DNA of 64,000 bases from Annona cherimola (taxonomy: Eukaryota > Streptophyta > Magnoliopsida > Magnoliales > Annonaceae). Every line of letters begins with the position of its first letter. The first letter of the stretch is position 1. A program made the translations under genes and the position numbers. The notes under the pieces are model-generated. The model saw only the letters and a list, made by a program, of their open reading frames with translations. It made no database searches and had not been told where the DNA came from. This document shows, piece after piece, positions 24,155 to 34,430 of this stretch. The stretch is taken from assembly GCA_030490835.1 (NCBI GenBank), contig CM059972.1:52185563-52249562 (forward strand), in the 5' to 3' direction.

Positions 24155-25749
24155 TGACGAGCTGCATATATGTTAATTAAAATGCTCGCTATTTACGTAA
24201 GTATACGTGCCGTGTCAAGAAATAAAGAGTGAGTAAAGTATCGTTTCCATGAGAAATTGTTAACCGGAATTATTAATTAGTTAAATTGCTTTCGATGGGT
24301 GGAAAATTCTGAGTTTATGATTTAACTAAAACTAATGACTGTAATGAGGAATTAGAGTAGAGTTGCGAAACTCTGGATACTAGAAACGCATTTACTGATT
24401 AGGGATGACAGATGGATAGCTCGGAATCCTTGAATCTAAACTATATTGCTTTGGTTCTTTTTAATTGGATTGCATATGGATTTACTAGCCCAAGTTCATG
24501 TATCTCTATATATGTCTTCCAACATTATATAAAGCTAATTACACCCTATTTAATTGTTATGTTCCAGTGTCATTAAATAAAGTGAAATTGATAAGTTCAT
24601 AACCTATATAATGACTACACAGGGTTTAATGGTATATTCCTATCTGTTAAACAACTCCCCTTACACAAAGGTAGAAACCTATGCCTTGCACATGGACTGA
24701 CAGAGATTTTCCTCTTCCAAGGATAAATCAAGCAATTAAATCATCTTACAAGGTATCTAATCTTGTAAAAAGCATTAAATCCACACATGCAAAGGTAAAT
24801 CATACACAATCATATATAAAATCAAATATTCATTCCTGAATATTCAAAGAACCACAAACAATATAGTTTAGAATTCAAATCATCCTAACTATCCATCTAA
24901 TGGAGGTTTAGTTCAAAAACATGATCTTAACATTTATTACATCCATATAAAAAGTATCCATGAAAGTAGAGAAAGAAAAGTGGAAAGAAATAGAGAAAAC
25001 TATTTTTCCTGCGATTTCCACCAACGGAGTTGAATCCTCTCTTCAATCCGGGCTTTGATCTTGATTTCTTCTTTCTCTTGCTTGGCAATTTGTTTTTGGG
25101 CTCTCTCTCCTCCCTCTCACGTGCGCAAACCCCTAGGAACTATTTATAGAGTCCCTTTGCGCAGCTTACGCACTGAAATTTGCGCATACGGATGCGTATT
25201 GGCACTTAGGCGCCCCTAGCTGGCGCCTAGGTACCAACTCTCTGTGTGCTGGGCAACTTGGACACATTTTGTAAACCCTAGGAGTCCATGCTTTGGCGCC
25301 TAGGTGCCAACTCCTTGGACTTTCATAGCTTGGAGCTTCTCCTTAACACGTTGTGTTTGATCATGCCTGGCGCCTAGGCGCCAACTCCCTGGAAGCAGTG
25401 GCTTCAAAAACTTCTGAACTTTGCCTACATGTAGATGAAGTAGCGCCTGGGCGCCCCTAAGTGGCGCCTAGGCTCCAACTCACTGCCTCGTAACTTGTTT
25501 CGATCTGCATTCCACTCGCCTGAGTGCCTTCATATGTTTCGTCCTTCCTGCAAAAGATGGAAAAACTAAATAAATGAACTAAAAATGCCTAAATAATGCT
25601 AAAAATGCCTAAAAACTAAATAATGCTCCTAAAATGCAAAGAGAATGAAAATTAAGCTAAATGAATGCAAACTAAGCCTAATCTCTCGAACTAACACACA
25701 AATCAAGTCTGAAATGGGCCATGATAACTCGTATTTTTACGAGTTATCA
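24155..25749 (-). repeat. Z 5' LTR (uninterrupted, 1595 bp)
   Basis: Starts TGACGAGCTGCATATATG and ends TTTACGAGTTATCA. It is the reference copy for the interrupted left LTR and preserves both of that copy's empty insertion sites. Four GGCGCCTAGG-type palindromes or close variants lie between 25200 and 25480. A TATA-like CTATTTATAG (reverse sense) lies at about 25140. Its reverse complement matches the LTRs of W (31883 and 42481) over the whole length that I could follow, so Z and W belong to one LTR family. Confidence 0.9.
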
Positions 25750-28700
25750 AAGCACAAATGCTAATCTAATGGTCTTCAACATTGTGTCCTCCCCCTACAC
25801 CATTTTGAGGCTCCTCACCTGACCTGTGATCTAAAAATAAAATAATAAGTCTTGTTAGTCTAAATAGACTCAGTAAGTAGATAACAATTATCACAGTATG
25901 GAAATGAGTAATACTTTGGATGCACATGCCATGACAAAGTTGTAGAAAGATGATTCTTGAATAATCATTCAAGACACATGAGTCCATCACCCACACCCAA
26001 GAATATATGCATAAAGTCATACATAAATAGAAAGATCACAATAATTCTCTCCTCATGTCGATCAAGGGTCATGAACAACCCTCTCCTCATGTCAACTAAT
26101 GGCCATAAACAACCCTTTACAACCATCCATCTTCAATAATACATCATCCATAATAATAATACATCATCCATAACAGAAAGGAACAAATACCACACTGCAC
26201 ACATACAACATTAGCAAGGTTAACAAGGTTTACTCTAAATATAACGTACTCACTATTACATAGGCTTTTTATCGAACACCTGATAGATACCAAGGGCGGG
26301 ATCTATAGTTTCTCCTCTCGGTTTACCCCACTGAAGCAAGATCATATACTAATGATATAAAACTACTAATGGGTCATCTATTTTATAAAAATCACATAGC
26401 AACATCCGTTTTCCCCATAAACCCTACTAACCATAAACTACCACAAACCCTAACTCTCCAAATACGAGATTGTTGAACACTGCCTCTTCTCACTAGGCCT
26501 ATTTCACGTTTAAAATGGAATTTCATCACTAATTTGAGAAGAAACGACATCTACTTACCTCGATCGCATTTTCCCCAAGAATAGAGACCTTAAACTCGGA
26601 TCTTTGGGATTTTGAGCTTTCTTGAGGTTAATCGATGATCTACAAAGAAGCTTGGAAGAGCTTTTGGTGCAGTTTAAGGCTAAATTGACACCAGGAAAAA
26701 GAGGAAAAAGAAAGTGGAAGAAACAGCGGGAGAGAGGAGGAGAAGAGAGAAAGGGGCATGCGCAAACTAAGCTCTAGCAGGTTTGTTCCCATTTTAACTA
26801 GGCTCTCGTCGGGCTGGGTCAGGCCCAAGCATGGGTTGAGCCCAAATAAAATTTACAACTTGCTTTTCCCACCTATACAACTTAGTAAATTAAAATTTTC
26901 TCTGGAGGTGTTACCACCTCACCCCGGCAGGGGGCGTTGTCCCCTTGATCCCCTCTACCTGACGGGCAAGTTGAACTCCGTACCTACTTTGTGAGGTGGA
27001 AGATAGTCATAATGCCCCATACAACGCATCAATTATACACCTCTAAATCAAATATCCAATAATCATATCATAAATAGGTGGTGCCACTACAAAAACATGT
27101 TAATGTCACAACTCGTACTTGTGTTTAACATGCTCATGAATGTGCCTCATACAACCCAACATGTCAAAATATCATTTATTCATAGCAGCATATTTGTAAA
27201 CTATCTCATAGTTAGGAACGAATTGTAATAATAATAATAATAAAATACCCGGTCTTCACAGAAAGTGACTCATCTAATTCCCCCACAATTGAACCATCGT
27301 TTGTCCTCAGGTAAATACAACATAATCAAATTGCAAGATTTCAATAATTTGTTTCTCAAAAACTTTAAGCAAAAAGGAAGTATGAATGATTAATCATTAA
27401 GAATCAGTGAGAGTGTCAACTCAAATTTTTAAAACATGAAAATTTTGAAGAATCTCAGTAAAAAATTCCTTCTCACTCAACTAGCACTACATACACTATC
27501 ACCTTTTTTGCTTCTAATTATTAGGAGTTCAAAATTTTCATAACAAAAACTCCTAATTCTCAAGTATCCTATCCTCTTTAATCATAATATTTCAATACAC
27601 GCACCCAACATTTCAACTCTCAATGGTAATGATATAGAAGAATACAAGTAAAATTATCTCACGTACATCTCATCAAATTCTAGCATCCAAATTTCCTTCA
27701 TTAACTCGCTAAACTTGTTCATAAAATCATAAGAACTTAATGGGATAGCAGTTAGGTTTAGATTAGGCACTAAAATTAGAATTGAACCATTTCAACATTG
27801 ATTTGAGCCCTTTATGCAAATAGGAAATAGAATCACCCTCACACTTAGTGCTTTTATTCTTTTTTAGAGCTCATTATTACCTTGGTTTAAAATTGTGTTT
27901 TTTAACACAAGTCCGACATTGATTGTCCTTGCCATATTTTAGGATATGTATGTAAGAACTTCTTTTTTTCCAAAATATTTTCAAAAATGCACCAGAAGTA
28001 TTGTTACTTTAATTTCAATAATGCTTCTTTGGCTCAAAATGCATATTCAAATGTCGATTCAACTCATATAGTGGAAATTGAAGATTAGAAAGAATTAAGT
28101 TTAGGCTTAAAGTGGGGCAAATAATGATAATTCATTCAACACTAGGCTCATAATTAAACAAAAAGAATGCCCTAATCATGTCCTACAAACAAGTTATGTT
28201 GAGTATTAGTTTAGGAAATCCTTTAACCAGAATGGGACTTTCATGTATATGAAAAAAAAAACTACCTTTTTAGTTAACCACTTATGTATATTAGAAACAA
28301 CCTTGATAAATTAAAAAAATTACTCCAAGTATGAAAAAAAGTAAAATTGGAATCTCGGTATATCAGTTTTGTCAAATGATATAAGGCAAAACTATAGGTA
28401 TTTCCAACAAGTACATACTCCAAAATAAATTCAACATCCGCTAGAATTCTATTGTTTACATAGTTCAAAGGGTTTGAAATTCCAAGTATGGTATGCTTAT
28501 AGGAATTACAAAAGTTCAAAGTGGAGTCCAAATTATATTGTCAATATTTGCGCAAGAATAACCAAAAAGCAACAAAAAATTTTCAAAATATGTCACAAAT
28601 TTAGTGCAATGATCAATAAGAGTAATCGTTAGGGTAGTAAAAAAAGAAAGAAATAATGTAACACAATCACTCCCACACTTAAAACTGGCATTTTCTCAAT

Positions 28701-29428
28701 GTCAAAAGTAATTTATTCAATCAAAGGTGTATATCAATAAGCGAGTGTTTTCAATGAGAGTTGTCAACTTGTTAATTTACTTAGACTTTCAAACTGCGTA
28801 CTTCCTGAGCAAGTTTCTGCAAAATACTATATGAAAATTCTAAATAAAAAAGCATCAAAATTATAAAATAAAAAAATACAAAAAAGAAATTAATAATCCC
28901 CTAATAAAATCATGTGTTATGTCCCAAGCAATGATAAATTTAACATCTTCAGCCAAATTTGTTGAAATTATATCAACCAACACCCAGTCGTTTAAACATA
29001 ATTTCATGTAGCTCTTTCTTCTTGTCATGTTGCATCCTGCATACTTTGTTTTTATCCTTGCAAAAAGTTGGATTATCACCAGATGCAAAATCTATCAACT
29101 CCTTCTACAGCATCGTCTTATTGTAGTTTCCTGCCAAATCATAATACTATTAGTTTCTAAATAGGGGTCCAAATAAAATGAGAGAATTTTACTAAAATTA
29201 TGATCATCAATACGCATCTCTTTAGGATCTTTGCATTGTTTATCTACTCTTTGCAAAAAAAAACAAATGATGGCTTATGTAGCTCTAGTGGTATGGATGA
29301 CTTCTCTATCTCTGTTTCTTCAGATGAGTTGATTGTCATCTCGTCCTCACTCCTTTTATCTTGAACTTCCTCACGATTTAATTGATTTTAAATTTTCACT
29401 TTATCATCATCCCACACCTCACCCTTCG

Positions 29429-29752
29429 CTAATTTAACTGGTTTTGTGTTTGCTCTTGTTCAACTGCATGCATCTCATCCTCTACTTGATCCTCATCACT
29501 TGAGATGATTTCGCAATAATCCTTAGAAAAAGTCATAGAGTCCATGCATGAATGACTAGGAGGCTTGTCAAAATTTTTATTTGAATGATTGCCTTGTTTT
29601 GCAACTTGTTCTCCTCGAATTGGAAGATGCTCACTTAGTTGATCAAGTCTTTGATTCAATTGAAGAAATCGTTGTAAAATCTTATCGATGGTGGATTCTT
29701 TGGGCTGTGGTGAAACTATTGGTGGAATAGAGGGAGAAAAAATTTTCAACAT
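29429..29752 (-). pseudogene. X short ORF, unrecognised (possible gag remnant)
   Basis: A frame of 107 codons on the sense strand of X, about 550 bases inside its primer site. It is hydrophilic, with an acidic C-terminal stretch (ISSDEDQVEDEMHAVEQEQ) and a helix-prone segment KILQRFLQLNQRLDQLSEHL. Position and character recall the short gag-like ORF of W, whose end is also acidic and helical, but no zinc knuckle or capsid block can be seen. Upstream, the same strand has Y/N-rich broken text. It may be the leftover of an ORF encoded by a non-autonomous element. I do not recognise a family. Confidence 0.35.
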
Positions 29753-30295
29753 GTTTTCAAATTTTAATTCATGTTGTTGAGGTGGAAATCAATCCTATTT
29801 AGATGTAAAGATATGATCATTGGACTAAGAAAAATTTGAATGTGTAGGCTATCATGATTATAATTGCTTGAGAAAGGCTTTCAACTAAATGGGGCTACCA
29901 CGTTATAATAATTTTGTTGCTCATGTCCCTAGTATTGTTGGTATGATCCATTTATCAATAAATTCTCATGTCTATGTGACTCATGTCTACATTTTCTTAT
30001 GATCATCGAGTCTAATTTTCTTGACAATAATTCAATCAAGTCCATCCTATCATTATAAGAAGTTGTATCACCCATTTCATCATCATACCACTAATCATAA
30101 TATGCAACTTCTAGAAAAAGGAAAAGGAAAACAAAGAAAGAAAAAAAAATTGTCTAGAATGATAATATACAATCGGAGATAGAGTAGAGAGAGAAAGAAA
30201 GGGAAATAAAAGAAAAAAATTAAATATAAAGTCCTAAACAACGTCCAAAAATAAAAGAAAAATGTACAAATATAAAGTCCTAAATAATGCCGAAT

Positions 30296-30313
30296 TCCCC
30301 GACAATTGCGCCG
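30296..30313 (-). other. X primer binding site (decayed tRNA-Asp type)
   Basis: Reverse strand reads CGGCGCAATTGTCGGGGA, against the Athila-type TGGCGCCGTTGCCGGGGA. It lies six bases from the LTR edge at 30320. The mismatches show decay, but its place beside the LTR supports the call. Confidence 0.65.
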
Positions 30314-30319
30314 AAATAC

Positions 30320-31574
30320 TCGTTCATAATCTCTCTACAAGTTCACAGGTCATAGATTGTAGTATATAAAATATCAATCATACAGGGAATTCGAAACTTA
30401 AGATATTAGATTTAAACACTTATAAAAAACACAAAGAGAGTAAATAAAAAGAAAGCAATAACAAAAAAAGTTGATCTTGAGAATGCAGAAAGAGGAATCA
30501 AAAGTCAAGAGACGCGAGCACCTAAGATCTAAGATTTCACACGTAATGTTGCAACAGATACCTAGAGTCCTTATTTAATCTAGATATTATGTGTTAAAGG
30601 AGAATGAACCAAAAATTATCCTTGCACCTTCTCTTGAAACTTGCAAGGCATAATCCTAATATATTCTTAATCACCTATTTTCATGGGATTAAATCAATTA
30701 TGAATTATCAAATTCTACCATTGTTCATTAGATTCCTTGAGATCATTATGTTTATTCTCATAGTCTTAGATTTTCTGGTTTAGTATCTCGATTGTCATAT
30801 ATTAGACTTTCACATCTCGGTTCCTTCACCTAATATATGAAATTATGTTGAAGTGTGATACCGTACACCCAACAAGAGTTGAGATCACAAGATATCAAAT
30901 CAACAAAAATATTTTAAATAATCAAACAATAATATCCACTACGTTGGACACATTCTACATCCTAAACATAGATAACGGGTATACTCTATCATGTTTACAA
31001 TTAAAATCAAATACAAAATAATATTGTTTCTAACATCCATCATAAACATGACAATTAAAATCAAAGAAAAAAAAAGGAATGGCTATTTATTGGAAGCCTC
31101 GATGGTGTCTCAACTACTCCAAGCAACTTTCCATCTTGCTTCTCACCTCGTGCTCTACAACTCCTCTCGCTCTTGGACCTCAAATCCAAGCTCTAAACAC
31201 ATTCTAAGATGCCTAGGAACATTCTCAGGATGTTTATATAGAGATGAGGGTATACTTGCACAACTGTGAACAGTAGCATATGTGAACAGGCGCGTGAATA
31301 GTGCTAACATGTTTTAACTTGCTTTAAATGCAATTTTGCTTCAAATATGAGTCTTGAATTTGCATTTTAACTGTGCTTTCATTGATGCTTGTCAGTTTGT
31401 CCATGTTCTATATTGAAATTGCACGTATTCATCCTACTTTGCATAAATTGCATAAATTGGTGAGTGCTTACAAAAAAGTAAGTTTAATTAATCAAAATAT
31501 AATTCAAATCATCTTAAACACTTAAATTCTCATAGAATTATTATCCAAAATATATAATATAAAAGTGACTTAAC
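30320..31574 (-). repeat. X 5' LTR (1255 bp)
   Basis: Starts TCGTTCATAATCTCTCTAC and ends AAAAGTGACTTAAC. It aligns with 4801-7574 after removal of the inserts there and preserves the empty sites of the MITE (about 31197-31207) and of solo LTR Y (about 31561-31565). The GTAGTATATAAAATATCAATC segment near the edge matches GTGGTATATAAAATATCGAAC at about 4838. No coding frame. Confidence 0.65.
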
Positions 31575-31882
31575 AACCCCAAACTCGCTACTTGGAAGAG
31601 CAACTGAAGATTTAAAGAATCTACACCAAGTATGAAAAGTGAAGTCGCACCCTAAAAGTCGACTTCAATCACATGACTTCTGTGAAGTCAAAGCAGAAGT
31701 CGACGCTAAGCATGTGACTTGGAAGAACAAGTTAAAACTTGATAGATTTATCTCAAGTATGAAAAGTGAAGTTGCAATGCTAAGTGGACTTCACATGCGA
31801 CTTCACATACGACTTGTGTGAAGTCAAAGCAGAAGTCGACGCTAAGCATGCGACTTGGAAGAACAAGCGAAAACTTGATAGA
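31575..31882 (+). repeat. Sirevirus-like LTR remnant H, piece 2
   Basis: Holds repeated AAGTCG/CGACTT motifs: GAAGTCGCACC, AAAGTCGACTTC, AGAAGTCGACGCTAAGCATG (twice) and ATGCGACTTGGAAGAACAAG. It includes an internal duplication of about 125-150 bases: the segment TCTCAAGTATGAAAAGTGAAGT... is a diverged copy of CACCAAGTATGAAAAGTGAAGT.... The last five bases, ATAGA (31878-31882), are the target duplication of W and recur at 52576-52580. Confidence 0.6.
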
Positions 31883-32528
31883 TGATAACTCGTAAAAATG
31901 CGAGTTATCATGGCCCATTTCAGACTAATATTTGCACGTTAATCCAAGATATTGGGCTAGGTTTGCATCCATTTAGCTTAATTTTCACTCGCTTTGCATT
32001 TTAGGAGCATTATTTAGTTTTTATGCATTTTTTGTATAAATTACACATTTTTAGTCCATTTATTTAGTTTATGTAATTTTTGCATGAAGGACGGGTGAAT
32101 TACAAGCAATGCGGGTGAAGCGGATGCAAATCAGAACCAAGTCACGAGGCATGTGGACGGCGCCCAGGCACCACCCTACACGCCCTTGCCAGAACTCCAA
32201 CACATCCAGCAACCGATTGTTTCCAGGGAGTTGACGCCTAGGCGCCACTTCACCAACATGCAGACAAGTCCAGAAGGGTTTTGAAGCCACCAGTCGCAGT
32301 AGCTTCTAGGGAGTTGGCGCCTAGGCACCATGGCATGATCACACAGGTGTTCCAGGAGAGTTCCCAAGTCATAAAGCATCAAGGGAGTTGGCGCCTAAGC
32401 GCCAAGGCATGAATTCCTAGGGCATCCAGATAGGTTTCTAAGTTACCCAGCACACAAAGAGTTGGTGCCTAGGCGCCACTACGCATCCGTACGCGCGGAT
32501 TTCTGTACGTGTGCTGCACAAATCCACT

Positions 32529-32539
32529 TTATAAATAGA
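32529..32539 (+). promoter_or_regulatory. Probable TATA box of the W/Z LTR
   Basis: TTATAAATAGA stands between the palindrome cluster and a GA-rich transcribed-leader-like stretch. The same text occurs in the 3' LTR at 51587-51597 and, in variant form, in both Z LTRs. This is the only good TATA match in the LTR, so it is the likely core promoter. Confidence 0.6.
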
Positions 32540-33459
32540 AACCTAGAGTTCGCGCACGAAAGAGAGAGCCCAGAGCGGGAATAGACATTCAGAGAAGGAA
32601 GACAACTCGATTGAAACACGGATTGAAGAGAAGATTCAACCCCGTTGGTGGAAACCGCTAGAAAACCAGGTTTCTCTTTATCTTTCTATTTTTCTGTGGC
32701 GCCCCAAACTGAGACGTCACTTCCTTACCTCAAGACCTTATTGATTGGTAAATGTGAATCAGGATTGTTGCCCTGATCACGCGGCGGGTTCTTAATTGGA
32801 TTTCGTCCAAAAAAAATTTTGATTTATTCATCAATCTTTTATTTACATTTCTCATCATTCATCAAACAAGTGCCGATACACTTGTAATAAAATTTCAAAT
32901 TCTATTTCATAGCATCTCATCCTGCTTTTCTACAATGAAAATTTCCTTGACTAAATCATCACATTTTACATTCATACATCTATGCATTCAATCATTGAAT
33001 CATATAGAACTTAAAACTCTAATTAAGTTCACATACACATTAACATACCTTAGCCTATTTATGCTTTCTCATTCCTTATAGCCTACCTGGCTATCATCTC
33101 GTGCCTTACTTCATTGCTCAGATTTGCATTTCCTTGAGTTTCTCGGTACCTATCTAAGGTTTGGAAAAACAAAACGTGACAGACAACTCAATAAGCAAGC
33201 ATTTTGTCTTTAGGGCAAGACTTCCTTTAAAACCTTTTTTTTAAACATCTTGAACACCTTTTTACTTGAGGACATGCATATGTCCTAAAACGTTATCATG
33301 AAATCTTTATTCATAAGGACAGTTCCATATCCTTAAACATTATCACAAAACATCATTCTTAAAATCATTTACAAGCCAAGTGTGGGCTTGTTAAGGCAAA
33401 ACTTATACGTTTTACCCTCTTTAATTAATTTCCTTTAGTCTTATATGAACATTTCTAAT

Positions 33460-33760
33460 GTTCAAGGACATTTGCATAAAATCATCTTTCATTAGTGGAC
33501 ATTTTACATCCAAAACATTTTATTCGTAACTCCTTTTTAGAGAAGGACATTATCATGTCCTAAAACATCATACACATAAGCCTTTCTCGGCAAAGGACAT
33601 TTCTATGTCCAAAAATATTTTTCATCTTAAATTCCTTTAGCCAAGAGACATTTGATGTCTCAAAATATTTTTGACGTATCTTTCTTTGGAAATGGACATT
33701 CATATGTCCTAAAATACTTTTCCATTTAAGCCTTTTGAAAATGGACATTCTCTGTCCAGA
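33460..33760. repeat. GGACAT/ATGTCC hairpin array in copy C
   Basis: Reverse-oriented counterpart of the array in copy A. Units such as GGACATTTCTATGTCC, GGACATTCATATGTCC and GGACATTCTCTGTCC occur every 60-70 bases, separated by AAA(A)TATTTTTC-like text. Confidence 0.7.
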
Positions 33761-34254
33761 ACGAAGTTTGACATAAATCTTTTTCATAATTCCCATCTTG
33801 GGGCTGGTTTATAGCAAATAAGACAATTAAAATCATAAACTATTTTCATAAATCCATTTGCATAAAAATGTTTCCTTTCATCCTTATTATTTACACTTTT
33901 GTGTAAACACCCTATTTTTAGGGTAACCATGTCATAAAAATCCCTTTATGATAACTTTTATAAAAATATGGTTTCATGTTCCAATCTTTGGGCTTTTCAA
34001 AAGCAAAACATAAGAAAATGCATTTCTCTCCATCCAGTAGTGACACTTAGCAAGTGATCACTCTACCTTTTGGAAGAGAATCCTTAACAGCACACTAACC
34101 AGGCGACTATTTTCTTTATCCTGCTCCCATCTCAAGGAGGACGTCGCTGGCCTCCTGTCATCCCTTAGCGACTTGGCCATATGTAGAGTGGGCTCCGGCC
34201 ATCCCGACCGTGCTCTACAACCGGCCTATTCCTTGTACTGGTGCACCATACATT

Positions 34255-34430
34255 ATCCTGATGGATTGCAGTCCGTTCGATTTAAAGTATCACAGACCAC
34301 AGCCCGTGTCCTTTTAAACCGGGATCACAGACCGTAGTCTGCATCTATACTCGAAAAACATTAGAGACCGAAGTCTATATTTTTAAAAATCATTTTTTGA
34401 AAACACCTCACAGACCGCAGTCCGTGTCAA
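34255..34430. repeat. CAGACCGCAGTCCGTG-type inverted-repeat cluster
   Basis: Four or five near-palindromic copies: ATTGCAGTCCGTTCG, CAGACCACAGCCCGTGTCC, CAGACCGTAGTCTGCATC, GAGACCGAAGTCTATAT and CAGACCGCAGTCCGTGTC. The same type is seen at the very start of the window in copy A (about 10-90). It belongs to the giant LTR family. Confidence 0.65.

Larger units (their letters stand above)
7976..25749 (-). mobile_element. Athila-lineage Ty3/gypsy retrotransposon Z (decayed, with nested inserts)
   Basis: LTRs at 7976-14738 (interrupted) and 24155-25749 share the edge TGACGAG and end in TCA. A tRNA-Asp-type primer site adjoins the right LTR and a polypurine tract (reverse) adjoins the left, so the element reads on the minus strand. 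Its order, gag, protease, reverse transcriptase, RNase H, integrase, is that of Ty3/gypsy, and the domain wording is Athila-like. Flanks AAGAA (7971-7975) and AAGCA (25750-25754) are a probable target duplication with one change. Every coding section has stops or frameshifts, so it is dead. No env-like ORF was found downstream of integrase. Confidence 0.85.
7575..27260 (-). mobile_element. Solo gypsy-like LTR Y, split by Athila element Z
   Basis: Starts TGTGACGCCCCATTGCC and ends CCCGGTCTTCACA, with GAAAG on both sides (7570-7574 and 27261-27265). Without Z (7976-25749) about 1.9 kb remains. The two pieces are 7575-7975 and 25755-27260. There is no primer site, polypurine tract or domain, so this is a solo LTR. 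The GGGGCGTCACA end on the reverse strand resembles Tekay/Del chromovirus LTRs. Its host sequence, the X LTR, continues across it and matches the uninterrupted partner at about 31550-31570. Confidence 0.75.
27275..30319 (-). other. X internal region, non-autonomous
   Basis: Bounded on the left by TAATTCCCCCACAATTG (complement of a polypurine tract) and on the right by a decayed primer site. TTGTCCTCAGGTAAAT (27299) and ATCACTCCCACACTTAAAAC (28668) resemble the TAGTCCTCGAGCAAC and TACACCCCCTAAACTTGAG text of Z, so the 3' noncoding layout is shared. There are (AAT)n and A-rich runs. Apart from the frame at 29429-29752 no coding section is visible. It contains none of the pol domains. Confidence 0.55.
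4801..31574 (-). mobile_element. Non-autonomous LTR element X (interrupted)
   Basis: Two related LTRs bound this element: 4801-27274 (interrupted) and 30320-31574. Both begin T(T/C)GTTC(G/A)TAATCTCT and end GTGACT(T/C)A(A/T)C. Between them is only about 3 kb of internal DNA. A decayed tRNA-Asp-type primer site lies beside the right LTR and a C-rich (complementary polypurine) stretch beside the left one, so the element reads on the minus strand. AACCC flanks it on both sides (4796-4800 and 31575-31579). No pol domain is visible. The LTR ends are not the usual TG...CA, either through decay or because the true edges are a few bases away. Confidence 0.6.

Noticed and set aside
26640..26994. Opposed ORFs of 62 and 78 codons
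   Set aside because: They lie in solo LTR Y, show no family resemblance, and contain C-rich/GA-rich low-complexity sequence.
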